Source of the DNA: Azolla caroliniana
Taxonomy: Eukaryota; Polypodiophyta
Assembly (NCBI GenBank): GCA_043228905.1
Contig: JBHGNT010000022.1
Span: 4,340,001 to 4,404,000 of the forward strand
DNA length: 64,000 nucleotides
Reading direction: 5' to 3'
Positions 11,016 through 22,993 of this stretch are shown here, in pieces; position 1 is the first letter of the stretch; every line of letters begins with the position of its first letter. Under the pieces are notes generated by a model. That model was not told the DNA's origin, did not search any database, and was given only the letters and a program-made list of their open reading frames with translations. The translations under genes were made by a program, and so were the position numbers.

Positions 11016-12284
11016 ATGGAAGAATCTTACGGCGGCATGTTCAAGCTCATCGGTTCCAACTACTCAGTCTGGAAGTCGAAGATGAGGGACATGCTGGTGG
11101 TTAAAGATCTTTGGTTGCCTGTTCAGTTCGGGGACAAGAGACCGGATAAGATCGATGTCACGGTGTGGGAGGTGATGCACATGAAGACAATGACATACAT
11201 CCGGTGCTTCATGGACATGAGTTTGTACAACAACTTCAATGAAGAGAGCAAAGCCCATGAACTCTGGGAGAAGATCGACATCATGTTCCAGAACAAGAAT
11301 GTCGTTAATCGGGTTTCGGTATTTCGGAAGCTATTGAGGCTCCGGTACCAAGATGGCTCCAGTATGGTGAACCACATGAATGCCTTCTAGAGGCTGATAC
11401 ACCAGTCGGATGAGACCAAGTCAAGATACGGATTCTGAAGAAGGCCCTTAACGAGACCTTCTCAATGAAAGAATTGGGTCTGGCAAGATAGGTATTGGGA
11501 ATGCACATCATCCGGGACCGGTTGAAGAAGCAATTGTGGCTGTCACAAGAAAAGTATGTGACAAAGGTGCTTCAGCGGTTTAACATGTTAGAAACAAAAC
11601 TGGTCGGATCGACACTCCCGGAAAACTGCAGATTATCCGGTAAGCAAAGCCCGAAGAAAAAGGCAGAGAAGGCAGATATGATGAAGATTCCATATGCCAA
11701 CCCCGGAAAAGAGCACTGGAATGCGGTAATATGGATACACCGGTACTTGAAGGGCACTTCGAGTATGTGCCTCCGATTCGGCTCTAGTAAACCCCTCATG
11801 GAAGGCTTTACCGATTCGGATATGTCGGCTGATGTGGACACCAGCTGGTCAACTTCCGGATATGTCATGACCTATGCAGGGGGAGCCGTTTCGTGGCAGT
11901 CGAGGCTGCAGAAGATGGTTGCGTTGTCAACCACGGAGGCGGAGTACATGGCAGCCGTGGAAGCCGGCAAGGAAATATTCTGGATGAAGGACTTCATCGA
12001 AGAGCTAGGGATCCGGCAACTGGAATACCAGCTCTACTGCGATAGTCAAAGTGTCATCCACCGTGCAAAGAACACGACATACCATTCCAAAACGAAGCAC
12101 ATCCAGCGCAGGTACCACTAGATCCAGGAGCGAGTTGAAGATGGAGAGTTCGTGCTGATGAAGATCCACACGACGGAGAACGGGTCGGATATGTTGACCA
12201 AGGTGCTGACACCTGACAAACTAGATGCATGCCGGAAGCGGATCAGACTTACAAGACATCCCATACCAGAGTGAAGGGGGAGAT
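11016..12284 (+). pseudogene. C1 deleted polyprotein: gag N-terminus joined to RT end and RNase H
   Basis: ATG at 11016 follows the primer site and opens a copia gag (MFKLIGSNYSVWKSKMRD, YIRCFMDMSLYNNF, FNEESKAHELWEKI) that stops at TAG 11388. From about 11407 the sequence is RT C-terminus (KYVTKVLQRFNM near 11555), then RNase H (GFTDSDMSADVD, ALSTTEAEYMAAVEAG, LYCDSQSVIHRAKN) and a TENGSDMLTKVL end. Zinc knuckle, protease, integrase and RT core are gone, and a second small deletion lies near 11698. A polypurine tract gaagggggagat (12273-12284) precedes the 3' LTR. It could move only with proteins supplied in trans. Confidence 0.85.
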
Positions 12285-12752
12285 TGTTGGGAAATCAGTC
12301 TCTTCGGATGGGATCTAGTGATGAATAAAGAGAGCTGGTGAGAACCGGAAGAGATCAGAAAACTGGAGGAGAGCCGGTGAGAACCGGAAGAGAAGACAGA
12401 TTTGTAAATATGTCTTGAATAAGCCCATTGAGGCTATATTTGTAAATAGCCCTAAGTTCATATAACTATAAATATGACTTAGGGAAATCACTTTAGTAGG
12501 GCGAGTGATTGTGTTGTTGTTACATATTGTTGTAACTGTTGTACCCGGAGTGAGAGAGAGAGAGAGAGAGAGAGAAAGAGATACAGAGCAATACTCTGTT
12601 GTAACTGCCATTGTGCAAAGAAACAGAGCTCGAGGTCGTTGCCTCCGAGTCTCTGATTGTACTCCTTCTCTTCACAGTGATAGTTCAGAGTCCGTGGGCT
12701 CTCGTGGTTTTTCCCTATTAGGGTTTTCCATGTAAACATCTTGTGTCATTTT
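12285..12752 (+). repeat. C1 3' LTR, left piece
   Basis: It starts TGTTGGGAAATC like the 5' LTR. It has an extra partial duplication of about 43 bp around the gagaaccggaagag motif (12341-12392). It breaks off at ...cattt where C2 is inserted; the remaining 97 bp are at 28678-28774. Confidence 0.9.
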
Positions 12753-13174
12753 TGTAAAAAGAACAACGTGCAGAAGCAACAAAAAACCAAACGTAGGAAA
12801 AAACACAGGTTTAATGGAGAGCTTGGACACACACAGTACGCGGGACAAAGAGAGAGAGAGAGAGAGGATCAATACATAGGATTTGCTCAGTGAGTACTTT
12901 TATACAAGTCCATATGGACTGACAGAAGTACTGACACATCCTTCAATGCTCATAACTGAGCTCTACACTAACTCCCAAAATATATTCGTACGCGGAATAT
13001 CTTTCTAACGGCCTCGCGGTTTACACATCACTACGGCTTCTCGTTGCGCACCAGTTTGCGTACTAGTTTATGCACCTGGTTTACACACCAATCTGGCCTA
13101 ACCGATTAGTCCCAACCGATCTAGTTCTCGGCTTGCAGAGCCGATCCAACCAATGTTGAGCTTGTATCGTAACA
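12753..13174 (-). repeat. C2 3' LTR with adjacent polypurine tract
   Basis: It is TG...CA bounded (TGTAAAAAG...ATCGTAACA) and followed by ctccccctc (13175-13183), the reversed polypurine tract that primes plus-strand DNA. A minus-sense TATAAAA lies near 12899. It is clearly diverged from its partner at 28215-28672 (substitutions and indels), so C2 is older than A. Confidence 0.88.
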
Positions 13175-13668
13175 CTCCCCCTCATGCTCAACCTAAGGCT
13201 CTTCTGGTTCTTCCAAATCACCGCTCGGGTTTCTTCTGGCGTCACGCCTCGCGCTCCTCGTCATGTTCGATTCTGCGCGCCTCGACCCCTCCGATCGGCT
13301 TGTCTGCTCATCCAGCCCTTCTCAGCTCCCTTGTTGTCGCAGTGTCGACGCGTCCTTCGCTGCCCTTTTCTTCACATGGCGTTCAGTTGATTCGGTGTAT
13401 CCGAATTGAACACTTTTGATTCAATTCCGCTCTCATCCGAATTGGCTGTCTCCAATTCGTCTCTTGTCTTTAGGCCTTTGACTACATTAGACCACATCTT
13501 GGTCTTGGCCTTTACACCCTTCCTTGTTGTATCTCCCCATGAGTTGGCTATCCTCGGCTCTTCCTTTTGGTTATGGCCCTGGCTCTTTTCTTCGGCTTCT
13601 TCAGCAGGCCTGAAATTGAATTCTTCATCCAATTCCGCGTCACGGTCACTTTCGCTCCTTTCCTCTAG
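13175..13668 (-). pseudogene. C2 post-RNase H tail, acidic and conserved
   Basis: The minus-strand reading at 13372-13632 gives MDEEFNFRPAEEAEEKSQGH, a KGVKAKTKMWSNVVKGLKT-like block and a DELETANSDESG-like end. Similar acidic blocks occur at the same place in C4 (32200-32360) and C3 (5660-6050). It looks like an extension or extra product after RNase H, or a formerly coding 3' region. No domain is recognised. Break points flank it on the right, where an LTR remnant begins. Confidence 0.5.
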
Positions 13669-13893
13669 TGGGAATATGTCCCTCTAGTGGGAGGAAGAGC
13701 CAACTATTCAGAAAGCCGACTGTCGAAGGGTCGAAAACAGTGATTCGACTGTTATTATTATGGTAATAATAATGATGTTGTTAGGAAACAGATCACTCCG
13801 GATGGGGAGAGAGTGGAGCCGAGTTGATGAGGGATTCGGGAGACTATACTTGTAAATAATCTCAATGTGCACCCCATGAGGGCTAGGTATGTA

Positions 13894-14349
13894 TGTTACC
13901 CGGACCCGGACAGTCAGTTTTACCGAACAAATGGGAAAGCGTCGAAAACGGAGTCGGTTCGGATCGACTGTTCGGATCAATGACTCAGCAGTAAACGAAG
14001 AGAACTAAGTTAGTTAGATAATTTTGTAATCTTGATAGTAAGTAGGAATAGTTCTTGATGAGAAAAGACCTTCGGTATACCTATAAAAGGGAACCGAAGG
14101 CATTGTAAGAAAGGTCGTTTTATTTAGTAATATAAGTTTAAGTTAGGAATATCCTGTACGGATTCTGTGTTCTTTCTATTGTCTATGTTGTTAAGTGCAA
14201 GCTTCCTAATTTATAACTAAGTAACGATCACGGTAATTACCGATTAATATAGTATAATTCCGTTCGTAAAACACAATTCCTTGTTAGAACGTTGAGTAGC
14301 GACGTTCACTCTTCTGTATCGGTAGTAGTTAGTAATTAGCCGATTAACA
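13894..14349 (+). repeat. Element A 5' LTR with TATA box
   Basis: 456 bp, TGTTACCCGG...CCGATTAACA. TATAAAA at 14082-14088 is the likely promoter. It differs from the 3' LTR by five transitions and one single-base indel. Confidence 0.95.
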
Positions 14350-14360
14350 CAGAAGAATTT

Positions 14361-14372
14361 TGGCACGCCCGG
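14361..14372 (+). promoter_or_regulatory. Element A primer-site candidate
   Basis: TGGCACGCCCGG lies 12 bases after the LTR within ttttggc, and element B has the same ttttggc context at 53823. The tRNA was not identified; it is not the initiator-Met type used by the copias. Confidence 0.5.
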
Positions 14373-15339
14373 TTACATCTGCAATTAAGCAGAGAACAAA
14401 TCAAATGGATGTCGTATAAAGAGGAGACACCGGTCAGTTGTAAGCGCCCTCGTACAAGGTCAGTTACGAAGGCAGTGCAGGAAGCGTTCATTGCGCAAGA
14501 ACAGCCGGAATCAAGCACAAAGTGGTCGAAACTTCCTGACTTATCCGATCAATTACCTTCAGACAAAAAATAGACAGAAGAGGTATCGTTTTACGATATT
14601 TGGGACGATATGCCTTATACTTATTCTAAATTCCGGGAAGGAACAGATGCGGAAGCACATGTTAGGGATTTCTTAACGACATGGGAGATTAACCATGGAG
14701 CTCAGCGATTGTCGGCAGATGCCGAAGATAAGTCAAAAATCGCTGAGTTCGTCTTATCATTAGACGGATATTCTGCCAATTGGTTTGCGTAGAACGGTCT
14801 TCAAGGATTTCCATCCTTTGAAGTGTTAACTAGTAAATTTTTACAATTATTTCATCAACAAATTCCGCAGAAGGATTTGATTGCGCAATTTTATGCGTTA
14901 TATCAAGAAAAAAATGAAACAGTATCTCAGTTTGTGATACGATTTCAGAACTTACAGCTTCAGATTTCAAGGCCGATTCCGGATAATGAATTAAAAGAAG
15001 TCTTTCTGGAAGCTGTAAAAGAACCATTAAGGACAACATTGAAAGTGTTCGATTTTCGAAATCAGACTATCGAACAAGTAATTGATAAAGCAATAGAAAT
15101 GGGTCGACCACCGGTCAATGTTCAGAGTATGGACATGTCGGCATTACACCGTACATTACCGACAATAGAGGAGTTACAATTTCGACAAGCAGTTCAATGC
15201 ACCACTTGTTTAAATACGGGGCATTCGGCAATTGAATGTACGTTAAGAACACATTGTACAATATGTCATTCAAAATTACATTCAGTAGAACAATGTGAAT
15301 ATAATCTGCTTAATAAGACTACGGCGTCAGTACGACAAA

Positions 15340-15800
15340 TTTTTACTGACAATGGTTACCAAAATAACACTAATCTGTTCAATGGTTATCAAAATAATAA
15401 TTTTTCACAAAATCAGCAAAATGTACAACAAAATCCGGTTCTACAGCCAAATCAGATCTTTTCACAACAAAATATGCAACCCACTCAAGTGACTCAAGCA
15501 TTTCAACCAGGTTTTGCTCAATCCAACCCACCATTCGTACAGAATCCGAATCAATATTTTCAACAAAATAATCAAAGTTTCCAACAAGGTAACCCACCAT
15601 TTCAAGGGTTTCAACAGAACTGTCCGAATGTGCAACCGAATTCTACATTTCAACCAAATCCGGCATTTCAACCGGGTAATATGACCTTTCAACATAATAC
15701 TCAAACCGTTCCACAAAATAATCAAATGTTTCAACAGAATAATTTTCCGCCAAATCAGGAGTTCGGGATAACATCAAATGATAATACTGAACAATTTAGG
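15340..15800 (+). repeat. Q/N-rich low-complexity linker in element A gag
   Basis: Between the second and third zinc knuckles, about 150 residues are dominated by Gln, Asn, Phe and Pro, with recurring FQQN, FQPN and QNNQ motifs. The composition is like that of prion-like disordered domains. At DNA level it is a loose array of caaaat/ttcaac words. Confidence 0.85.
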
Positions 15801-18800
15801 CAGAATCGGTATAAAAACAAGAGATTTTACAAACCAAAAGCTACACGTCAATACCAACAAAACCCGAGTGGTAATGAAGAGCAGCAATTTAATAACGGCC
15901 AATTTGCACATGGAGAGACCAGTGCAACATTTGTACCCACTTGTTATATTTGTCGACAACTAGGCCATTATGCTAATCAATGTCCGGTTAAAGGAAAGGG
16001 TCCAGCAGTTAATATGGTAATACCGGAAGTTCAGCAAGTAACGACACGCAGCAAAAGGAAACAATCAGAGTGGGAAATTCAGGAAGAAGTTCGGAAGGCG
16101 GCAAAAGAATGGGTTGACGAAGCAAATCAAAGTAATGTGAATCGAATGTTACAAGACAATAACATTGACCAGAACATCGATGTACAACAGTCATTGGGGA
16201 ATAAGGAACAGGAAGAAACTTGGAAACTGTTGGCTGATTGCCAAGTGTCATTGCCACTTACGGGCTTACTCAAGTTAGTACCAAGGTTTACAGAAAAAGT
16301 GGCAGCATTAATTGCATATAAAGGTTCCGAACAAATAGCAGTACACTACAATCAGCCAAGTAATAACCCTTCGATCATGGATGAACAGAATCCGTCGATT
16401 AAGGTAATACTTTCCGGGCAAGAAATCGGAAATGTGATTATAGATGGAGGCTCGGGAGTTAATGTGATTAACAAAGCTACATGTGAAAAACTGGGAATCA
16501 CGGAATGGGAAGCATGTCCATTTTGGTTACGAATGGCAGATACAAGTACGGTACGCCCGATTGGTTTGCTTCGACAACTGGATGTAATAATCGGGGGACA
16601 CAGTTTTCAGATTTCGGCAGTAATTTTGCAGTTAGAAACACAGGGAGCATACCCCTTGTTATTGGGGAGACCATGGTTAAAGACATCTAATATTAAACAA
16701 AATTGGAAACAAAATGTGCTAACATTTAGGAAAGGAAAAACTAAGGTCAGGATTCCGACGCACAACAAAGTGACAACAAGCAAACAGAGTTTACCTGTAC
16801 ATGCAGAAGCAGTTAATATGATGGAAGGATTGGACGAGGAAGAAGAAAGTCAGTATTTCAATGATAATCAGAAAATCATCCCTCTATTTGAGGTAGATAT
16901 TTTGCAAGCATTAACACCATATGTAGACTCACACGAAGAAGTGCCAATAGATGAGCAAACAATGAAAGAAATACGAATGCAACAAGAAGCTACAGATAAG
17001 GAAATGAAGGTATCTCCGAGAGTGCAAGCCTCAGCATTGGAGGAGATCGATTTGGCAGGAGTAGAGGATGCTGAAAGAAAAACAGTCTTGATTGCTAGAG
17101 ATTTGGCGGAAAATGACAAACGGACATTAACAACATTACTATTACAATATAAAGATGTTTTTGCATGGTCGTTTGACGATATGAAAGGTCTGGATCCTGC
17201 TTTTTGTCAACATCAAATCAATTTGCATAAAGATGCAAAGCCAGTACAACAACGCAGGTACAGGTTGAATCCGAATTATGCTATCAAAGTAAAAGAAGAA
17301 ATCGATAAACTCTTAAAAGTAGGATTTATTCGACCCGTCAAAAAATCAACATGGCTGAGTCCGATAGTAGTAGTCCCGAAAAAGAATGGGAAAATTCGCG
17401 TATGTGTGGATTACAGAAAATTGAATGCAGCGACAATTACGGATGCGTTTCCGTTGCCATTCACAGATGGGATATTAGATGCAGTAGCGGGACATGAAAT
17501 TTATAGTTTCTTGGATGGGTTCAGTGGGTACAACCAAGTACGGATGAATTCGGAAGATCAGGAAAAGACAACTTTCGTCACAGAATGGGGTGTCTTTGTG
17601 GCAGTAGTAATGATGTTCGGTTTAAAAACAGCTCCAGCTACATTTCAACGGGTAATACAGGAAATATTCGGGGAATATATTCCAGCTTTCATGCAGGTGT
17701 TTTTAGATGATTTTGCGGTATATAGTCGGAAAGCTGATCATTTTGAGCATTTACGACTATGTTTAGAGAAATGTCGAAAAGGGCGTCTTAGCTTAAATCC
17801 AGCCAAATGCGCATTCGGAGTAATGAGTGGTACGTTACTTGGGCATATTGTCAGTCAAGAAGGGATTGCAGTGGACCCAGACAAAGTTAAAGCAATTATT
17901 GAGGCAACACCACCAACAAATGCTAAAGCTCTAAGTAGATTTTTGGGTCAAATTTGGTGGCACAGTAGAATGATGAAATATCTAGCAGACATTGCTATTC
18001 CGTTACACACAGCAGTACACAAAGTTCCTTTTATATGGACAAGTATAGAACAAGATGCATACGAATGTCTCAAGAAGATGTTGACAAAGGTTCCGGTAGT
18101 TCAACCACCGGACTGGAACAAACCATTTCATGTTTTCCTCGATGCGTCGGACATTGCCATAGGCAGTGCTTTAATGCAATTATCCGAACCAAACTGGTAT
18201 AGGCCGGTATACTATGCCAGTAGGAAACTTTCGTCGGCCGAAAGAAACTATTCAACTACCGAGAGAGAAGCTTTGGGAATGATATATAGTGTGAACAAAT
18301 TTCGACATTACCTTTTGGGTAAGAAATTTACATTTCATGTGGATCATTCGGCTCTACTGTATCTAGTTTCCAAACAAGAATTGACAGGCAAGTTAGCCAG
18401 ATGGACGTTATTGCTTCAAGAGTTTGAATTCGACATTATACATCGACCAGGAGCACAGCACGCGATTGCTGACTATCTCAGTCGGCTTGAGTCTGGAGAA
18501 GAAGCGGTTGGGGTTAAAGATGATTTTCCAGATACTCAATTATTTCGGGTTGAGGCAGTAAAAGCACAAGAAGTGAATGAGGAAAAAGAGGATGAATGGA
18601 TTTCCGAAATGACGATATTTCTATCAACAGGAATTCCGGCTGAACACATGTCGACAGATGAAAGAAAAAGAATTGCAGTACGAAGTCGAAATTTTTGTTT
18701 GTTTAATGACATGTTGTATCATAAAGGAGCGGATGGAATATGGCGAAGGGCAGTACGGAAATTTGAAAAATCAGCCATATTAACAGAGTCACATTGTGGA

Positions 18801-19681
18801 ATTGCTGGCGGTCATTACGCAGGAGAAGCAACAGCCAGAAAAATATGGAATAGCGGGTTATGGTGGCCAACGGTGATGAAAGATGCTAACGAATACTGTA
18901 AGAAATGCGATTTGTGTCAAAGAATGGGGCAACCGACCGAAAAGGATCGAATGCCTTTTCAACCGGTTTTACCTCTTGAGCCATTTTAGAAATGGGGCTT
19001 AGATTTTGTTGGCCCATTCAAACCAGCAGCTGCAAGAACCGGTAATCGATATATCATAATTGCGACTGACTATTGCACAAAATGGGTTGAAGCAAAAGCT
19101 CTCAGGGACAATACAGCAGCATCCACAGCAAAATTCCTGTATGAAAATATATGGTGTCGATTCGGTTGCCCAATAGAATTGGTAAGCGATGAAGGCACTC
19201 ATTTTATTAACAAGTTAATTAACGAATTAACCAATTACTATGCCGTAGTTCATAAGAAAAGTACGCCTTACTATCCCCAAGCTAATGGATTGGCATAATC
19301 GACAAATAAAACAATTCAAACAATTTTAAAGAAGATAGTGAATGAAAATCGTACTGATTGGGATCAAAAGTTAAATAGTGCATTATGGGCATATCGGACT
19401 TCGTACAAAACATCCATTAAATCAACACCTTTCCGAATGGCATTCGGACTTGAAGCCGTTATGCCGATCGAATTTCAAATTCCGACACTTCGTATCCAAG
19501 CGACGAATAAGTTAAATGAAATAGAGTCGGAGCAGATACGCAAAGAGGCTTTATTAGTATTAGAAGAAGAACGGATTCAATCAATGTCAGCACTAGAACA
19601 CAAGCAGAGACAAATCAAGGCATTCGTAAATCGACATCGAAGGAAATCGGAGGAGCAATTCGAAATTGGGAAACCGGTATT

Positions 19682-20071
19682 GGTATTCCAGACGAGAATG
19701 AGACTTATGCCTGGGAAACTCCGGTATAGATGGACAGGTCCAGTATGGATAATTAATAGCAAAAATGGTACGTATCAGCTGGGATCATTAACTGGAGAGG
19801 TTTTACTGAAATGGGTAAATGGATTCCGGCTTAAACCGTATTTGGGAGATATGCCGGTAAATCCGTTTATTCAAACGGTATTCCAGACGAGAATGAGACT
19901 TATGCCTGGGAAACTCCGGTATAGATGGACAGGTCCAGTATGGATAATTAATAGTAAAAATGGTACGTATCAGCTGGGATCATTAACCGGAGAGGTTTTA
20001 CCTAAATGGGTAAATGGATTCCGGCTTAAACCGTATTTGGGAGATATGCCGGTAAATCCGTTTATTCAAAC
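19682..20071 (+). repeat. 195-bp in-frame tandem duplication of the integrase GPY/F module
   Basis: Copies 19682-19876 and 19877-20071 differ at only a few positions. Each encodes 65 residues with GKLRYRWTGPVWII, KNGTYQLGSLTGEVL and KWVNGFRLKPYL, the GPY/F module that ends many Ty3/gypsy integrases. The frame is kept through both copies. Confidence 0.93.
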
Positions 20072-20081
20072 GGAAGAGTAA

Positions 20082-20301
20082 AAATAAAAATAAAAATAAA
20101 TAAAATAAATAAAAAATAAAACTAGCTAACTCACTCAATAGTTCTTGTCAAATGCAGAAATACAATCTTGCCATAACAGTCTGAATCGACTATAAATAGA
20201 AAGAGGAATTGCATGATTATTAGTAAGTAGTACAACCACTACACGTAGAGTTAATACTAATTAATTCCTACATTAATAGCAATTACTATTCTTTAGTCAT
20301 A
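20082..20301 (+). other. Spacer between pol and ORF2 of element A
   Basis: 220 bases with an aaataaaaataaa run at 20083-20119 and no coding signal. A subgenomic promoter or splice acceptor for ORF2 might lie here, but no clear motif can be named. Confidence 0.5.
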
Positions 20302-22949
20302 ATGCATAAGTTAATATCTTTAAAGCATATTTCTGTATCGTCTGTGTCGCCAAAACAACAGAAACGAGTGCAGATATCGAAACAGTCTGAGCCTCCTTCG
20401 TGCCCTAGTTCGCCCAAACTCTGTTTTTTTGATTTTCATCGCTACAGAAGCTGTGCAGCTCTCCAACCGTCATCGACAAGTGATTCAGAACAAGCAAACA
20501 CAGAAGTCATGCCGATTCCTATGTCTGAAGAACTGCGACTATGGCTTCATGAGAGAAACTTACAAGGTTTCATCAAAGTAGCAGAAGCGGAACCTCATCC
20601 GCAGGCGGAAGAATTGGTACAACAGTTAGACATCACCAAGGTCACCACAAAGAAAATACGAAATGCATTACAGATGCCAAGAGGAGGCTTTGAGGCAGTT
20701 AAAAAACCTTCATCAGAAGCATTCCAATCGTATTTCGGGGAATACTCACCCTCGGCAAAAGCATATCAGACTTATGGAGGTCGGGATGAGTTTTTCCATG
20801 AAGTGGCTAGATTTTTACTAGAGGTGGGATTTGTCAGTCCCCGTTTTTATTGTATGCCGAAAAAGAGGGCTGGGTTTATCATAGCCGCATACGAAAAGGA
20901 GGATTTCAACTGGCCACTATTGTCGGGGGAAGCTCTGAGAGAGCAGCTAGAAGGGGTGAAAACAGGAAAACCAATGAAGCAAATTTTTGGTCGTTGGCTA
21001 TCGGTATTGTTTCCGATTCAAGAATCGGAAATTCCTGTTCAGTCAAGAAGACCACCGATAGTACAAGCACCGCGAAGACACCGACAGGTAGTACATGAAG
21101 AATGGATAGAGGAAGAATCGGCACATGCCGATAATATACAAATGGATACGCCTCAGTCGGAACCAGCAAGACCAGAGAATTCCGAAAACAGGCAACCAGC
21201 AGCCGAACAAGAAACAGTTGACCATTTGATAAACAAGCAGCAGCCGACAGAAAATCGACAACAACCAGAGAAGATGCGACAAAGGACAAGGGTTAAACAA
21301 AAGGCTAATAGGCAATTCCAACCAGAAAACAGTGATGGGTCAGCACTGAAAAGGCAACGCACAAAGGAAAATTCGAATACGCCTGTAGTAGCAGAAGTAA
21401 TAAAACCAGGGAATGAGAGCGTTTCGACACAACCTCAACAAGGCCAATCTTCAAAAGTAGCAATTCGGGAAGCACATGGGTACTTGGATATTCCACCAGC
21501 AGCACATGAATTAGCTGCCATTTTACAGTTCGGAACTTCATACGAACTGGTTGAATGGTTGGCTAAAAGATTGACAGAAGTATCAGAACGGCTGGCTCAA
21601 GAACATAATGACCGAATAATGATACAGAAAGCCTTACGAGGAGTGTTGGAACCTCAAGAAAAAGCAGAGATAGAGAAAATCGGCCGGAAAAGAAGTGCAC
21701 AGAATAGAGGGGAGGCTATTGAAATGCCACCATTACATGAAGCACTGGTCGAAATTCATAAAGAATATGAAACGGCATGCAAAGCAGCCAGTGATATGGC
21801 TGAAAGATAGAAAAGTGTATCAACATCGGCGGAGGTGCTGAAACATCAGTTTTGTAACATACAGGCAGAAAATAAAGAACTAAAAGAAAGTCTAAACAAA
21901 TGGGAAACGCAGGCACGGCTTATGGCGTCGGAGTCAGAATGGCAGCAAAAATTGGAGGATGCTGAGAAAGCGCGACAAGCAGAAACAACAAGGGCCAACA
22001 ATGCTGTATTTCGAACTACAGAATTAGAAAAACAAATAGAAACCATTAGAATGGCCAATACAAAGTTCTCGAAGAAAAAAATCAATTAATAAACGAATTA
22101 CAGAAAAATCTGGAAGAAGCTAAGACGGCCAATCATACATATACCGAACAAATTGAAGAATTCGAAAGGTATATAGTGTCACAGGAAAGTCAATTGACAG
22201 AAAAAGAGCGGAGTCTTGCAAAAGTCAACAGAAGAATTACGGAACAGGAGGAGGAATGGAGCAAAGAGAAATCGGCATTCGAACAACAACTGGACGAAAT
22301 TCGGAAGATATCGGAACAAAGACGGCTGGACATATATGTAGTCGAATCCAAACTAATGCGAGCTGAAAGTGAAAACCGAGCCACTATTACGGATTTACGG
22401 AAAGAGTTGCAAACCGCCCAATACGTCGCAAGCATCATTAGGGACAAAGTGCAGCACATCATAGGGAAACATCGAAACCTAGCAAAGAAAATGATCGATG
22501 AATCCCTTGCACAAGGATGGAAGTTATGGACGGCACAAGCGGCGGAATTACAGTTATTGCGTGCCGACAAAAATAACCGTCAGGTCCAAGGTGCAGGTTT
22601 TTTTAAAATGGCACAAAAGGATATTGACAATATCCAAGAGGATATCATGAAAGATATGGACGAAATTGTGGCATTTTACAGAGAAGAAATTCAACGTATT
22701 ATGCAAGAATTCGACAAACATGATATAGGCACTTCCGTTCAGTTGGATAAAATTGAAGCTGAAAGAACCAGTAAGACTCCTGGAAGAAGTGAACCAGAGC
22801 AGCCAACCGAATCACAACATTCAAAACCTGCTCCGAATGACGACTGTGACACAGAAGAAGAGGAAGACATAGAGGGAATACATCCTAGGCCAGAAGAGCC
22901 TTCGATTTTTGATATTCTGAACGATTCGGATGAAGAGCTACAGGAATAG
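20302..22949 (+). pseudogene. Element A ORF2: coiled-coil protein in the env position
   Basis: The ATG is at 20302, in a different frame from pol. The first 502 codons have a globular-looking part (EELRLWLHERNLQGFIKV, DEFFHEVARFLLEVGFVSPR, KQIFGRWLSVLFPI), then a Q/P/E-rich linker. After a TAG at 21808 the same frame continues into heptad-like coiled coil (AENKELKESLNKWE, DAEKARQAE), a frameshift near 22055-22065, more coiled coil, AAELQLLRADKNNRQ, and a very acidic end (SIFDILNDSDEEL). There is no signal peptide or membrane segment, so it is not an obvious env. The same C-terminal module occurs in element B. I do not recognise a family; a particle-assembly or accessory role is inference. Confidence 0.7.
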
Positions 22950-22993
22950 GCGTGGGTTCGCTGGACAAGGTCCTGGCCCACGGACGTGCCAAG
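22950..22993 (+). promoter_or_regulatory. Conserved box before the element A 3' LTR
   Basis: There is no polypurine tract here. The last 40 bases match those before the element B 3' LTR: gggttcg, acaaggt, cccacgg(a/g)cgtgcca are shared. Conservation between two otherwise diverged elements suggests a plus-strand priming or RNA signal. Confidence 0.55.

Larger units (their letters stand above)
14409..20081 (+). pseudogene. Element A gag-pol polyprotein, one frame with four stops
   Basis: The start is ATG 14409, and one frame runs to the stop at 20079. In-frame stops lie at 14571, 14790, 18987 and 19296. In order: gag capsid (14600-15120); two CCHC knuckles (CTTCLNTGHSAIEC and CTICHSKLHSVEQC, 15200-15295); a Q/N-rich linker; a third knuckle CYICRQLGHYANQC (15943); protease IIDGGSGVN (near 16440); RT with FLDGFSGYNQ and FLDDF (17700); RNase H FHVFLDASD and STTEREALG; integrase HHCC (18790-18925) and DDE core; and a duplicated GPY/F module. 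The TAG at 18987 replaces the Q of an expected PFQKWG. The integrase glutamate codon is TAA. There is no chromodomain. Confidence 0.93.

Noticed and set aside
13669-13893. Target duplication for the LTR remnant inside C2
   Set aside because: Neither gatgt nor tttcc on the left equals cttcc on the right, so no duplication could be supported.
15379-15959. Minus-strand frames opposite the Q/N-rich linker
   Set aside because: Leu/Ile-rich shadows of the low-complexity sequence, with no independent coding features.
20302-21810. ORF2 of element A as a retroviral-type envelope gene
   Set aside because: The position fits, but there is no signal peptide, transmembrane segment or glycoprotein-like cysteine pattern; it is charged and coiled-coil.
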